Shown one piece after another: positions 1 to 8,477 of a stretch of DNA of 64,000 nt. This DNA comes from Halobacteria archaeon AArc-dxtr1 (GTDB lineage Archaea > Halobacteriota > Halobacteria > Halobacteriales > Natrialbaceae). The notes below the pieces were generated by a model. That model searched no databases. It worked only from the letters and a program-made list of their open reading frames with translations, and had not been told where the DNA came from. The stretch lies in contig JAOPJY010000001.1 in the NCBI GenBank assembly GCA_025517425.1, forward strand, positions 310,001 to 374,000, read 5' to 3'. The position numbers and the translations under genes are program-made. Position 1 is the stretch's first letter; every line of letters begins with the position of its first letter.

Positions 1-657
1 GACGACGAGATTCCCGATCGAACCGCAGTCGTCGTGACGGACGCCGACAACGCAGACCGATTCGGGGCCGTTCCGGCGATCGTGGCCGACCCCGACGCGC
101 CACGGCGCGCGGTCGACCAGGCCCTGTCGACCGTCCGAGGCGGCGACGGGAGAACCGTCATCGGCGTCGATCCGGGTCGGAAGCCAGGGATTGCCGTGCT
201 CGCAGGCGACACTGTCGTCGCCGCTTTTCAGGTCCCCCTCACCGACGCCGTCGACCGCATCGAGCGCGAGGTGGCGGAAGCGCCCGCCCCGATCGTCCGC
301 ATCGGCGATGGGTCCCGTCTCGAGGGAGCGACGCTCGTCAACGACCTGCAGGATGTCCGGGTCGAACTCGTCGACGAGACCGGCACTACGCCCTACCTCG
401 GAACCGGGGCACGCGGGATGGGCGACGTCCTCGCGGCGATCAACATCGCCCGTCTCGAGGGTGAGGAAGTCGACAGCCGCCAGATCGAACCCACGGAGGG
501 CGAGTTGCGCGTCATCAAAGATCGCTCGAGAGAGCACAGCGACCAAAACCGTGAGATCGACGAGGTGCTGGCCAGGCGCGTCGCTGCGGGTGAGTTGACG
601 ATCGAGGAGGCGCTGGCCGAACACCGCGACCCGGGCGAGGGGAGCCCCGACAGCTGA
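1..657 (+). CDS. RNase H-fold (RuvC/YqgF-like) conserved protein, 5' partial
   Basis: The frame is open to the window edge, so the true start lies upstream; the first internal start is a GTG at 34, but the reading frame and acidic composition continue before it. About 60 residues in, the motif VIGVDPGRKPGIAVL has the GxDPGxxxG form of the first strand of RuvC/YqgF-like RNase H folds, with an acidic residue in the catalytic position. The segment GDGSRLEGATLVNDL and the later Gly-rich GTGARGMGDVLAA fit later elements of such a fold. The C-terminal 60 residues are charged and helical. Family members are conserved in haloarchaea without a settled function; a nuclease or resolvase-like role is inference from the fold. 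It ends 55 bases before the convergent lipoprotein gene. Confidence 0.75.
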   Translation, partial: DDEIPDRTAVVVTDADNADRFGAVPAIVADPDAPRRAVDQALSTVRGGDGRTVIGVDPGRKPGIAVLAGDTVVAAFQVPLTDAVDRIEREVAEAPAPIVRIGDGSRLEGATLVNDLQDVRVELVDETGTTPYLGTGARGMGDVLAAINIARLEGEEVDSRQIEPTEGELRVIKDRSREHSDQNREIDEVLARRVAAGELTIEEALAEHRDPGEGSPDS

Positions 658-711
658 CGATTGGACCCGTGGTGTGGGTGGGTCGCCGTCGAGGTAGCCG
701 GGCGGTCGAGA

Positions 712-2448
712 TTAGTCGTCCGTGCAGCTACAGAGCGTCCCGGCGTCGGCCTCGGCGATCTTGACCCCGTCGTAGAACAGGGACACCGGCTTGAGCGTCT
801 TCTTGAAGTCGACGGTGAAGCCTCGCTTCGTCTCGGCAGGGACGGTGACCTTCCCACCCTCTTTGTTGTTTTTCACACTCCAGGAGAGCTTGAGTTTGTG
901 CTCGGTCTCGTTGTACACCGCGTAGGTTACCGTCTTCCCACCATCAGTGTTCGTTTCAATTGAGACGGATTTCATCTGCACGCCGTCTTTGACGTCAGAT
1001 TTCTTCTTGTCGTCTTTGTCGTCTTTGTCGTCCTTGTCGTCTTTCTTCTCGTCTTTCGTGAACTGCTTGATCTCGCCGAAGAACGTTCCGTCGTTCGCTG
1101 TGACGACTGCACGGAACTCGTAGGTGCTACCTCGGTCGAGACCCGACACGGTCTCACTGAACGCACTCATCTCCGTGCGCTGTTGGGGCTCTGTTGCCTC
1201 CCACTCATCAGTGCCTTCCAGACGGTATTGGAAGAAGACGAACACCTCCTCGAAGTCGCCGAGCGTGGTGAGAGAGCCGTTGAGCGTCGCCGTGGACTTG
1301 TTGACGTCGGTCGGCTTTTTCGTTTTGACCTTCGGCTCTCGGGGGTCGTCGACCTCCTTAGTAAACGTCTGGATGGCACCCTCGAAGCGCTCGTCGTTTG
1401 CCTCAAGAATCGCGCGGAACTCGTACTCCGTGTCGTCGTCGAGGTCGTCGATCTCGGCGCTGAACGGCCCCGAGGCCGTGAGCGTCTGGGGCTCGGTCGG
1501 CAGCCACTCTTCGGCGCCGATTGCGCGGTACTCGAAGAAGACCGTCACCTCCTCGAAGTCCCCAAGTGAGGTGAGAAAGCCGTTGAGCGTCGCGCTCGAT
1601 TCGTTTACCTCCGTGGCAGGCCGGGTCTCGAAGTCAGGGTCTTCAGGTTCGGTTTTGATGAATCCGAACACGTCACCCGAGACGACGATCTCTTGGTCGT
1701 TACTCCCGCGTGCAACCGCGAAGAACTCGTACTCGGTGTCGAGATCCAGGTCGGTGAGGGTTTCGCTGAATGGGCCGGGTGCCCCCAGTGTCTGTGGCTC
1801 CGTTTCCTGGAACTCGTCGGTTCCGACCGCTCGCCAGCGGAAGAAGACCTCGACGGAGCCGAAGCCGCCGAGGTCGAGCAGGTTGCCCTGCAGCGTTGCG
1901 CTCCCCTCGTTGACTGCGGTCGCGTCGAGGGTGATGACGTCGAGAGCCGGCCGTTCGCCGTCGTCGTCGACGCAGGCTCCTTCACTGATGGTGAGAATTG
2001 GGTTCCCGCCGCCACCGCTGAACGTGACGCTGGCGTCAGTGACCGTTCCACCGCCCTCCTTGTAGACGAAGAACTGGACCGCACCGGAGCCACCAGGCCG
2101 TAGCTCCCCCTCGACATCCTCGATCACTGTTCCGTCCTCGAACTCGACCGTGAGCGTCGGGACGGGATCGGGTGCGATCGAGGGCTGTCCGCCCGGTGTG
2201 AGGATCCACTTCCAGAAGCCGAACTCGTCTTCGGCACAGTCTTGCGTGGCGAACTCGCTTCCCTGTCCGCCCCACTCCAGCGTTCGCTGGTTTGGGTTTG
2301 ACGACGGGTTTCCGTTGTCGTCGTTACCAGTATCGTCGCCACCGTTGTCGTCGCCACCGTTTTCCGCACTACTCAGGCAGCCAGCTAAGCCGGCACCGAC
2401 TAACCCGCTCGTCGCGATGACGCTTCGTCTGGATGGATTTCGATCCAT
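712..2448 (-). CDS. secreted lipoprotein with three fibronectin-III-like repeats
   Basis: A 578-residue exported protein. The N-terminus has twin arginines at residues 7-8, a hydrophobic stretch and a lipobox ending at Cys24 (GLAGC), so Tat export and lipid anchoring are likely. A short Asp/Asn/Gly stalk follows. Residues about 50-165 form a first domain with paired cysteines. Three homologous units of about 95 residues follow (roughly 170-455); each opens with a motif like VNESSATLNG, continues with FFxYRxxGxxEW, and ends with LDxxTEYEFRA, the pattern of fibronectin type III. A Lys/Asp linker (repeated KDD) then leads to a C-terminal beta-rich domain with CSC near the end. The same linker type occurs in the surface protein at 4491-6311. 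Probably a surface adhesion or scaffold protein; ligand unknown. Confidence 0.85.
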   Translation of the reverse strand: MDRNPSRRSVIATSGLVGAGLAGCLSSAENGGDDNGGDDTGNDDNGNPSSNPNQRTLEWGGQGSEFATQDCAEDEFGFWKWILTPGGQPSIAPDPVPTLTVEFEDGTVIEDVEGELRPGGSGAVQFFVYKEGGGTVTDASVTFSGGGGNPILTISEGACVDDDGERPALDVITLDATAVNEGSATLQGNLLDLGGFGSVEVFFRWRAVGTDEFQETEPQTLGAPGPFSETLTDLDLDTEYEFFAVARGSNDQEIVVSGDVFGFIKTEPEDPDFETRPATEVNESSATLNGFLTSLGDFEEVTVFFEYRAIGAEEWLPTEPQTLTASGPFSAEIDDLDDDTEYEFRAILEANDERFEGAIQTFTKEVDDPREPKVKTKKPTDVNKSTATLNGSLTTLGDFEEVFVFFQYRLEGTDEWEATEPQQRTEMSAFSETVSGLDRGSTYEFRAVVTANDGTFFGEIKQFTKDEKKDDKDDKDDKDDKKKSDVKDGVQMKSVSIETNTDGGKTVTYAVYNETEHKLKLSWSVKNNKEGGKVTVPAETKRGFTVDFKKTLKPVSLFYDGVKIAEADAGTLCSCTDD

Positions 2449-2816
2449 GGACGAGTGTCTACCAATATGGTATATTGTTTATCACTGTGTACCCAGTAGC
2501 GATGGTTCGTCATTTTGTTCACCTCTTCTGAACGAAAATGTAGCACAACCGTTCTGAGAATGGCGATCAGTTACCAGGTGCCTTCACCGCCATCGATCAT
2601 CTCGGGTCGCTGTGCGATTTTCCTCGGTGTGGAGGGTTGGAATCGGGAGATACGCTCTGAGGTCACCGGTGAAGCACTCTCGGGATTGGTACGACGTCGA
2701 TACTCACCAGTAGTGACAACATACTCAAACTAGTGATCGTCATCGTCTGCCACAGGTTACTCCTCGAAACGAAACCGGGAGGTGTCGGCCGTGGGGTGCC
2801 ATCAAATCCAAGATCC
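2449..2816. other. divergent intergenic region of two surface-protein genes
   Basis: A 368-base spacer between the divergent starts of the lipoprotein gene and the anchored protein gene. It is more A+T-rich than its surroundings. An AT-rich stretch at about 2465-2486 lies 20-38 bases before the minus-strand start and can hold its TATA element. A near-palindrome with a one-base bulge lies at about 2511-2540 (arms cattttgttc and gaacgaaaatg). No convincing gene was found. Confidence 0.5.
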
Positions 2817-3863
2817 ATGATGACTCGACGATTCGAACCTGAACGTCCCGTGGTGTCGATACTCGGTCTCAGTATGTTGCTCTGTGCCCTTGCCGTCGCC
2901 GTCGTCGCCAGCTCGGCAGCGATTCCGGTGATGGGGGCAGTGGCCGAATCCGACGAGATCTCCGAAGAACCGTTCCTCGAACCGGTCCCCGACGCCGACG
3001 ACGACTATTTCGAGGCCGAAGCGAGTGACGGAAGCTGGATCAGCTACGTCAATCCGCGAGACGAGTACCGAAGTCCGTATCTGGGAGAGGGATCGGGGAA
3101 GATCTGCGTCACTCTGGTGAACGAAGCCGGCGAGCCCGTAGTCGGTGAGAGCGTCTCCGAGACGACAGTCACGATCCCGACGGGTGACTCGCTGGTCTGG
3201 CACACCGGTGCCGATCCACTGACCGTCCAGTATCCACTGACCGACCACTACGACCGGCCGCTTGATGCCGACCAGTTCGGCACGACCGACGAGTTACCCC
3301 AGGGCGACGGCTACCTGGACAGTCACTGCATCGAGTTCCACGGGCTCCCCGAGGATGGTGAGATCGAGTACGGTGAAGTGATGGTCGACGGTGCCCACGC
3401 CGACCGGATCGAACTCGCGGGCTACATCCAGCAAGACGACCAGGCTTGGGAGACGGACGTTGACCCGATAGCAGATGCCGTCTCCTACGAGGAAGCCGGC
3501 GGCGGCTGGACGTATTCGGAGCCGGAATCACACGGCCAAGTCGTTGCCGTCTTACAGCTCACAGCCGACGATTCCGACGGCGACTCAGCTGATGGCGCGG
3601 ACGATACTGGTGACGATGCAGACGACGCCGCTAGCGACGATGCCACTGCTGGCCCGAGTGACGACGCCGGCGACGCTGCTGACGGTGCCGAAAGCGACGA
3701 CCCCGAGAATCACGGTGATGACGATCGCACCGACTCGGTCGAGCAGGCTGCGGGAGGTGACGATCCAAACGACGACGACACGCTGGCTGGCTTTGCGACG
3801 GTTCTCGTCCTCCTCGCGACTGCTGTGGGCGCCGGGGTGTGGTATACGACGAGCCGAGAGTAA
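2817..3863 (+). CDS. secreted, C-terminally anchored acidic surface protein
   Basis: The frame opens at 2733, but the ATG pair at 2817/2820 is chosen because it places a short basic segment (MMTRRFEPERP) directly before a hydrophobic signal or anchor helix; this gives 348 residues. The ectodomain (about residues 45-245) is acidic, has an ordered look and one cysteine pair (ICVTL and SHCIEF), and contains no motif I can name. An Asp/Ala/Gly/Ser-rich stalk of about 75 residues leads to a C-terminal membrane helix (LAGFATVLVLLATAVGAGVW) followed by a short tail with one Arg. This is the layout of haloarchaeal C-terminally anchored surface glycoproteins, but the PGF tripeptide of archaeosortase substrates is absent. 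Function unknown. Confidence 0.75.
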   Translation: MMTRRFEPERPVVSILGLSMLLCALAVAVVASSAAIPVMGAVAESDEISEEPFLEPVPDADDDYFEAEASDGSWISYVNPRDEYRSPYLGEGSGKICVTLVNEAGEPVVGESVSETTVTIPTGDSLVWHTGADPLTVQYPLTDHYDRPLDADQFGTTDELPQGDGYLDSHCIEFHGLPEDGEIEYGEVMVDGAHADRIELAGYIQQDDQAWETDVDPIADAVSYEEAGGGWTYSEPESHGQVVAVLQLTADDSDGDSADGADDTGDDADDAASDDATAGPSDDAGDAADGAESDDPENHGDDDRTDSVEQAAGGDDPNDDDTLAGFATVLVLLATAVGAGVWYTTSRE

Positions 3864-4490
3864 CTGCTTCGAATCCGCCTCCGACTTACCGTCTCGGAAT
3901 CGAACGTCGCGCTCGTTTTCACCCTCACTGTCGCGGTGACATCGTTTCGGCGGGACGAACACACCACACCAGCGCCCGCTGTGTCTCGTCGAGACCGTTC
4001 GCAACTCGATGTTCGTGCCGATGGCGCGTGATTCCGACGCAAATTCCACACCTACCACCGACCACCGCCGGGGGCCTCTCGGTAGCGATACTGGTGTCCG
4101 CTGTCTACAGTGGGACGTGGAGTTCACAGCTGCGACATCCGGTTTCCGGGTTGGTTTTGCTTCGAGTCTCTCCGTTGGCTACGCCTGAGTTCGGTCCGTC
4201 GTGATGATCCGGTCGGCCACATGGGGCGTCGTCTGTTGGGTCCAGCGACGTAGTCGCCTCGTCGTGTAGATCTCGCCTGAGCGTGCGCCGGAGAGACAGT
4301 ATGAGATCCGCCGATCAATCTCCCACATCCGGATTGCCCCGCTTGGATTCCGTCGTGAACCGCCTGTTTGTACGACGCTAACTGCGTCGACTCAGCCAAT
4401 CCTCCGTGGATGACATACGGGTCGGCGGCGACGTCGAGTCAAAAAGTAGCCAACAATACGTCGAAAGGCAGACTCGTGGGAGCGAGTTCC
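3864..4490. other. gene-poor spacer between surface-protein genes
   Basis: A 627-base region between the convergent ends of two surface-protein genes. Short open frames exist on both strands (for example minus strand 4124-4399), but their composition is Arg/Ser/Pro-rich with no recognisable domain, as expected of out-of-frame reading in GC-rich DNA. I see no RNA gene or mobile element. Confidence 0.5.
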
Positions 4491-6311
4491 TTAGAGCTGC
4501 TCGCGAGCCGCTAACAGTGCGGCACCGAGCATCGCAGTGATCGCGACGGCGATGCCGAATCCGGGCGCCTCGTCGTCGTCGTCATCGCCATCGTCATCGT
4601 CGTCGGCGTCGATGTCGGCGTCGTCATCATCCTTCTTGTCGCCCTTCTTGTCGTCCTTGTCTTTCTTATCGTCCTTCTTGTCGTCCTTCTTGTCGTCCTT
4701 GTCTTTCTTATCGTCCTTCTTGTCGTCCTTCTTGTCGTCTTTATCGCCAATGATACTGGTCGACTCGCTGGAGTCGATCTGAACGTGTTCATTTTCCTGC
4801 ATCGTCAGCTGCACCGCGGAGGCATCACCATCATCGTCGGAGATAGCGAGGGCCGTATCGGACGCCGCGTTCAGCTGAGTGACGTTCTGAACCTGTTCGA
4901 GCTCCGCCGTCGTGTACTGGTCGACGACGTTGAGTTCGTCGTTACTTCCGTCGTAGTCGAAGGCGACGCGATCGACGCCCTCGACATCGTCACCGCCGAC
5001 GACGACGCCGGTGGTCTCGGTCAGGACGTATCCTTTGTACTCCTCACCGGCGTCGTATTTACTGTCACCGTCGGTATCTTTCGTGGCCTCCTCTAAGAAG
5101 ACGTTGAGGGCGTCTGCGGAGCCAACCTGCGCGTTGATGTTTTGCTGGAAGGTCATCTGGACCGCTTCGGCCGAGCTACCGTTCGTCCCGACTGCAACCG
5201 CCGAGCTGTTGGTGTTGATGTTTACTTGCTCGACGCTCTGGTACTGTGTGACGCTCGCCTGGGCGACCTGATCGGTGCTATCGTCCTTCTTGTCGTTCTT
5301 GTCGTTCTTGTCGTTCTTGTCGTCGTCCTCAATTTCGACGCCGTCGGTATCGACAATATCGCTACTGGCATCCACACCGGCGGTGGCGACGTTCATGCCT
5401 GCTGACTGCATCATGACGTTGATCGCCTCGGCCGTTCCGAGCTGCTCGTTCAGGTTGGTCTGGTCAGAGATCTGGAGCGCAGTGGCACTCGAGTTCTCGC
5501 CGACTGCGACAGCGATGGCGCTGTTCTGTTCAGCGACGTTCTCCTGACCGACGGTTTGTACCTGCTCGACATCGCCATCGGTCTGTGCGGACAGGGTGGT
5601 CGCCTTCTTGTCGTTCTTGTCTTTCGAATCGTCCCCGTCTTCGACGTAGGCGTTCGAGGTGGTCGCCGACGCCTCCTGGAGGTTCAGGTTAGACTGTTCG
5701 GTGAGCTGAATCGCGGTCGCGTCGCTCTCGTTCTCCGCGAGTGCGAACGCAGTCGTCTCTTCGTTGACGTTAGCCTGTTCGACCTCCTGAGTCTGAGAGA
5801 CCGACGCTTCGGCGGTCTGCGTGACCGTCGCGTCGCCGTCGTCAACGGCTGACCAGCCGTCGTACGTCTGGCCGTCACCCATGATCATGTAGACGTCACC
5901 GACGTCCTCGATGTTCGTCTCGTGATCGATCTGTTGGTTCGTGGCTGTAGCCTCACCAATCTGCTCGTTGGTGTTGTACTGGGTTACTTCCTGAATCGCA
6001 GTTGCCTCACCGCCACCGATGGCGATCGAGATGGCCTGGCCATGTTCGTGGATGTTCACCTGCCCAACGTCTTCGTACTGGATCACCTCGCTGTCGGTCT
6101 CACCGTTCGCGTGCGCCTCGACGTGTTCCTCTAGGGATTGATCGTCGAGATCCGCACCGAAGGATATGTACAGGTCTTCGTCGTTTTCGAGCGTTTCCAC
6201 CGTCTGCGTGGCCCCATCGTCGGCAATAGCTGCTGGCCCGGCAATCGCCACCATCGAAAGCGCGACCATACAGGCTAGCAACACTGCCGCAGTGCGTGAT
6301 TGTACTGACAT
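4491..6311 (-). CDS. PGF-CTERM surface protein with Q/N-ladder repeats
   Basis: A 606-residue exported protein. Residues 1-30 form a signal peptide (hydrophobic core 8-29, AIADD at the end). The C-terminus has an Asp-rich run, the tripeptide PGF, a membrane helix and a terminal Arg-containing tail: the PGF-CTERM signal processed by archaeosortase A. Between them are five units at about 78-127, 171-218, 249-298, 355-404 and 472-519. Each has a QxxVxQxN motif and, 26-29 residues later, a motif A-[ILV]-Q-x3-Q-x-N. Units are joined by linkers, three of them rich in Lys/Asp/Asn (226-237, 328-344 and after 522). Potential N-glycosylation sequons such as NSS and NGS occur. The regular Gln/Asn spacing suggests a stacked beta structure; a curli-like or beta-solenoid role is inference. 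Confidence 0.85.
   Translation of the reverse strand: MSVQSRTAAVLLACMVALSMVAIAGPAAIADDGATQTVETLENDEDLYISFGADLDDQSLEEHVEAHANGETDSEVIQYEDVGQVNIHEHGQAISIAIGGGEATAIQEVTQYNTNEQIGEATATNQQIDHETNIEDVGDVYMIMGDGQTYDGWSAVDDGDATVTQTAEASVSQTQEVEQANVNEETTAFALAENESDATAIQLTEQSNLNLQEASATTSNAYVEDGDDSKDKNDKKATTLSAQTDGDVEQVQTVGQENVAEQNSAIAVAVGENSSATALQISDQTNLNEQLGTAEAINVMMQSAGMNVATAGVDASSDIVDTDGVEIEDDDKNDKNDKNDKKDDSTDQVAQASVTQYQSVEQVNINTNSSAVAVGTNGSSAEAVQMTFQQNINAQVGSADALNVFLEEATKDTDGDSKYDAGEEYKGYVLTETTGVVVGGDDVEGVDRVAFDYDGSNDELNVVDQYTTAELEQVQNVTQLNAASDTALAISDDDGDASAVQLTMQENEHVQIDSSESTSIIGDKDDKKDDKKDDKKDKDDKKDDKKDDKKDKDDKKGDKKDDDDADIDADDDDDGDDDDDEAPGFGIAVAITAMLGAALLAAREQL
4650..4733 (-). repeat. exact 42-bp tandem duplication coding a Lys/Asp linker
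   Basis: Two contiguous identical 42-base copies (4650-4691 and 4692-4733), each built of shorter gtcgtcctt-like units. They lie in frame inside the PGF-CTERM gene and encode the Lys/Asp stalk before the C-terminal anchor. A related array of shorter units encodes the Lys/Asp linker of the lipoprotein at about 1009-1056. Slippage or unequal crossing-over is the likely origin. Confidence 0.8.
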
Positions 6312-6846
6312 TGGAATAGTTCTGGATTGGGTTCTGAAGTCCGTGAGAGTCGCTTCTCGTTGTGTCTCTCGGACTCGGACCAGTCTCTCTCGAAGACATG
6401 CTTTGTTATCTGGCCAATTACCGCGAGAAGAAGATAGCTACCGTCATTGGTGGGCTGAGACGTGTTTTTCGAACGGACAGCGTTGCGGAAGATAGGACAG
6501 TCGTGCAACCCAGTGATACGCCGCTTCGAACCCATCACGAGAGACGGCAATCTGGAACCGAATTATGAGTGGTATACCAACACCTATGCGATCAGTACTG
6601 TTTCGCGTATCTAACACGGCAATAGCTGTGACCGAGCCAATCGTCTCGTTCTCTTTCCAGGCTGGTACCGGTTTCTTTCGATTGAATTTCTTTGATTCGT
6701 GGCCGACGATGTCACTGTTTCAGCGTTCATCGCTTCACGCGTCTATCCGATCCTCGCACCGCGATTTCGACAACGCGTTAGAACTCTATTGCCGGCGAAG
6801 CGGTTTGGCCGGTTGATCATGTACTCCCGTGTCTGTCGACCAGCCG
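6312..6846. other. upstream region of the Q/N-ladder surface protein
   Basis: A 535-base region, less GC-rich than the coding DNA around it, between the start of the PGF-CTERM gene and the 3' end of larC. It should hold the promoter of the surface-protein gene, but I could not pick a single convincing TATA element. Short frames such as 6565-6816 have no recognisable features and are not called. Confidence 0.4.
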
Positions 6847-8205
6847 CTACTCGCCTGTCGACCCGTGTCTGTCTGCGACCGAGCACTCGGCGAGGCGAGC
6901 GATTTCGCGAATCGGTCGGCCGGTCTCTCGGGCAACTGCGGCCGCGTCGTCGTACTCCGTGCTCGCGTCGTAGACTGTCCCCGCTTCGTCACTGGCCACC
7001 TTCACCGAAACCTGGTACTGCCCCTCACCGACCTCGATTTTGACCGTCTCGAACGTTCGCTCTGCGACCCACCGGTGTGTCACGCCCGCATCCCGGACGC
7101 CGAGCGTACCGGTCTCCTCGGCCAGTCGCCGAGCCACGCGCTCTCGGTCTGCGGGTCGACAGATCACCTTCACCAGGTGGCCGGGACGGGACTTCTTCAT
7201 CGTCGCCGGGAGTACCGAAACGTCTCGCGCGCCCGCGTTGGCGAGTGTCTCTTGGAGTCCGCCGAGTATCTCCGGGGGGACGTCGTCGACGTTCGTCTCG
7301 AGCACTGCGATCTCCTCTCTGGCGAGGCCGCCCTCAGCCTCCCCCACGACCGCCCGGAGGACGTTCGGATGCGGGTCGAGGTCGTAGCCGCCCGCGCCGT
7401 AGCCGACCGCATCGACCGAGAGCGCCGGGAGAGAGTCGACGCCCTCGGCGACGTGACCCAGGATCGCCGCCCCGGTCGGCGTCAGCAGCTCCCGATCGAC
7501 GGGGCCACCTCGAAGCGACCAGTCTGCCCGCGTCGCGATCTCGACGACGGCGGGCCCGGGAACGGGATACTCACCATGACTCATCGAGACGGAGCCACCG
7601 CCACCCGCGATCGGCGTCGTGATGACGCGATCAGGGTCGAGGTCAGCCAATAGCAACGCCGCGCCGACCACGTCCGCGATCGCGTCGTCTGCGCCGACCT
7701 CGTGGAAGTGGATCGACTCGATATCCTCGCCGTGGACGCTCGCCTCGGCCGCTCCGAGTAACTCGAATATTGAGAGCGCGTCGCGCTCGGCATCGGCTGG
7801 GAGCTCCATCCCGCGAACAACCTCGCGGACTTCGCGGTAGCTGCGGTGGGGACCGTGTCCCTCCGCAGGGACGTGGTCCTCGTCTCTCCCAGCATCGTGG
7901 TGGGTGTCGCTGTGCTCGTGGTGGGTGTCGCTGTGCTCGTGGTGGGTGTCGCTGTGCTCGTGGTGGGTGTCGCTGTGCTCGTGGTGGTCGTTACCCTCCT
8001 CGGTGGAGTCGTGCTCACCCGTCAGAACTACGTCGACCGTCGTCGCCGCGATTCCGCACGTGGTCGTGTTCTCAACTCGATACTCGAGACCGAGGGCCTC
8101 CTCCACTGGGACGAGCGTGCTACGGTCGGCACCAGCCGCCAGCAGGGTGGCGAGAATCATGTCGCCGCTGGCGCCCGTACGGCCATCGAAGGCGAGAACT
8201 GTCAT
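6847..8205 (-). CDS. larC: LarC-type nickel chelatase
   Basis: LarC inserts nickel into the pyridinium-bisthiocarboxylate nucleotide to make the nickel-pincer cofactor of lactate racemase and related enzymes. The start at 8205 is chosen because the family's typical N-terminus follows at once (MTVLAFDGRTGASGDMILATLL); the open frame upstream is untypical. The middle carries a His-rich segment made of exact HSDTHHE repeats, a likely nickel-binding loop, followed by the conserved SIHFHEVGADDAIADVVGA region. The C-terminal half has LETNVDDVPPEILG and the Lys-Lys-Ser-Arg-Pro-Gly segment typical of LarC. The product is 452 residues. No larB or larE gene lies nearby, so its client enzyme is unknown. 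It is divergent from cdc48. Confidence 0.9.
   Translation of the reverse strand: MTVLAFDGRTGASGDMILATLLAAGADRSTLVPVEEALGLEYRVENTTTCGIAATTVDVVLTGEHDSTEEGNDHHEHSDTHHEHSDTHHEHSDTHHEHSDTHHDAGRDEDHVPAEGHGPHRSYREVREVVRGMELPADAERDALSIFELLGAAEASVHGEDIESIHFHEVGADDAIADVVGAALLLADLDPDRVITTPIAGGGGSVSMSHGEYPVPGPAVVEIATRADWSLRGGPVDRELLTPTGAAILGHVAEGVDSLPALSVDAVGYGAGGYDLDPHPNVLRAVVGEAEGGLAREEIAVLETNVDDVPPEILGGLQETLANAGARDVSVLPATMKKSRPGHLVKVICRPADRERVARRLAEETGTLGVRDAGVTHRWVAERTFETVKIEVGEGQYQVSVKVASDEAGTVYDASTEYDDAAAVARETGRPIREIARLAECSVADRHGSTGE
7900..7983 (-). repeat. four exact 21-bp repeats coding His-rich heptapeptides
   Basis: Four contiguous identical copies of a 21-base unit (7900-7920, 7921-7941, 7942-7962, 7963-7983). 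In the larC frame each encodes a His/Glu/Ser/Asp/Thr heptapeptide, giving the His-rich loop of LarC. There are no spacers, so this is a coding microsatellite and not a CRISPR array. Confidence 0.9.
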
Positions 8206-8477
8206 ATGTACGATGGCGCCCGGTGTGACCAAAAACCCACCTCTTGTGGTCAGATCGACAGCCGAATAGCGGTGGAAATCACCTGCTGAGTTGGGGATGT
8301 GAAGCTTGCCCCACGACGACCACACTGCAGGGAGTCGACACAGCTATGTACGCCGGCCGTTGAGACTATGGTACATAGTGCCACGGTGTGGCCGACAGAG
8401 ACGACGAAAATGCACGTGAGCAAAAAGCCTTTCCGGCACGGAATCGGAGTCACAGGTATCGCCGTCCCCCTCGAATC

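Noticed and set aside
1124-2065. 313-residue plus-strand frame opposite the lipoprotein gene
   Set aside because: Ser/Val-rich repeats mirror the FN3 repeats of the real minus-strand gene; it is a shadow.
4124-4399. 91-residue minus-strand frame in the spacer
   Set aside because: No recognisable domain or acidic bias, no promoter-like element, and basic composition typical of chance frames in this DNA.
6565-6816. 83-residue plus-strand frame
   Set aside because: Composition is not haloarchaeal (Ser/Arg/Phe-rich), no family resemblance, no upstream TATA-like element.
7900-7983. Array of identical short repeats as a possible CRISPR
   Set aside because: The repeats are contiguous with no spacers and are in frame in larC, coding a His-rich loop.
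8388-8477. Longer N-terminus for Cdc48
   Set aside because: The added 30 residues are basic and unlike the family, which begins at MNEVQLEV.
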